Assembly: GCA_003161195.1 (NCBI GenBank)
Contig: PMOV01000354.1
Coordinates: 1-6,317 of the forward strand
Direction of reading: 5' to 3'
Source: Acidobacteriota bacterium
GTDB taxonomy: Bacteria; Acidobacteriota; Terriglobia; Acidiferrales; UBA7541
Length of the DNA stretch: 6,317 bases
Made by a program: the position numbers and the translations under genes. Below the pieces are notes generated by a model, which worked only from the letters and a program-made list of their open reading frames with translations, had not been told where the DNA came from and did not search any database. Below, in pieces: positions 6,271-6,317 of the stretch. Position 1 is the stretch's first letter. Each line of letters opens with the position of its first letter.

Positions 6271-6317
6271 TCGCCGCACGCCAGCCGACTTTCGTCGCCG
6301 CACGTCAGCAAACTTTC
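6271..6317. repeat. Period-24 tandem repeat at the window edge
   Basis: Two adjacent 24-base units, each beginning TCGCCGCACG and ending ACTTTC, differ at only a few positions (C/T and CG/AA). The second is cut by the window end after 23 bases. The period is a multiple of three, so it could be part of a coding repeat beyond the edge, but no gene context is visible. Confidence 0.6.

Larger units (their letters stand above)
5491..6317. other. Non-coding stretch upstream of the cassette
   Basis: I find no frame here with recognisable protein features on either strand, and no tRNA or rRNA. The short open frames near 5978-6263 are low-complexity and cross the repeats. The stretch contains a period-10 tract, three TGATAACGAT motifs and a period-24 repeat at the edge, listed separately. 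The promoter of the minus-strand operon should lie in the part nearest 5490, but I could not pick a convincing -35/-10 pair. Confidence 0.6.

Overview
The window looks like chromosomal DNA of a GC-rich, non-model soil or environmental bacterium. An acidobacterium (Acidobacteriota) is my best guess. It rests on high GC content, the dispersed GGGCTAAAGCCC-type hairpin repeats between genes, and a PqqD / radical SAM / HprK-like kinase / S26-like peptidase gene set. The guess is not proven, because there is no rRNA or other marker gene.

All five genes read leftward on the minus strand. In transcription order they are: a PqqD-like peptide-binding protein (5490-5146); a radical SAM/SPASM maturase with a TTG start and a good ribosome binding site (5093-3819); a spacer of about 250 bases made of short repeats; a 65-residue three-cysteine peptide that is the candidate substrate (3571-3374); an HPr-kinase-like P-loop protein (3360-2401); and, overlapping the kinase by 14 bases, a very long frame (2414 to the left edge, still open). 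This last frame joins an S24/S26-type serine peptidase domain to a transmembrane or signal-like segment and four DUF11 repeats.

The set reads as a RiPP (ribosomally made, post-translationally modified peptide) cassette. PqqD would present the precursor leader, the radical SAM enzyme would act on the cysteine-bearing C-terminal part, the HprK-like protein could phosphorylate it (the peptide ends in Ser, as do the substrates of HprK-like lasso peptide kinases), and the peptidase domain could remove the leader. The most unusual point is the in-frame fusion of that peptidase to a secreted-type DUF11 adhesin-like repeat protein. All of this is function by analogy; no product is known.

To the right of the PqqD gene (5491-6317) I see no convincing gene. 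That stretch holds a period-10 purine/pyrimidine tract, three copies of a TGATAACGAT motif, and the start of a period-24 tandem repeat at the window edge. The many long open frames on the plus strand are shadows of the minus-strand genes.
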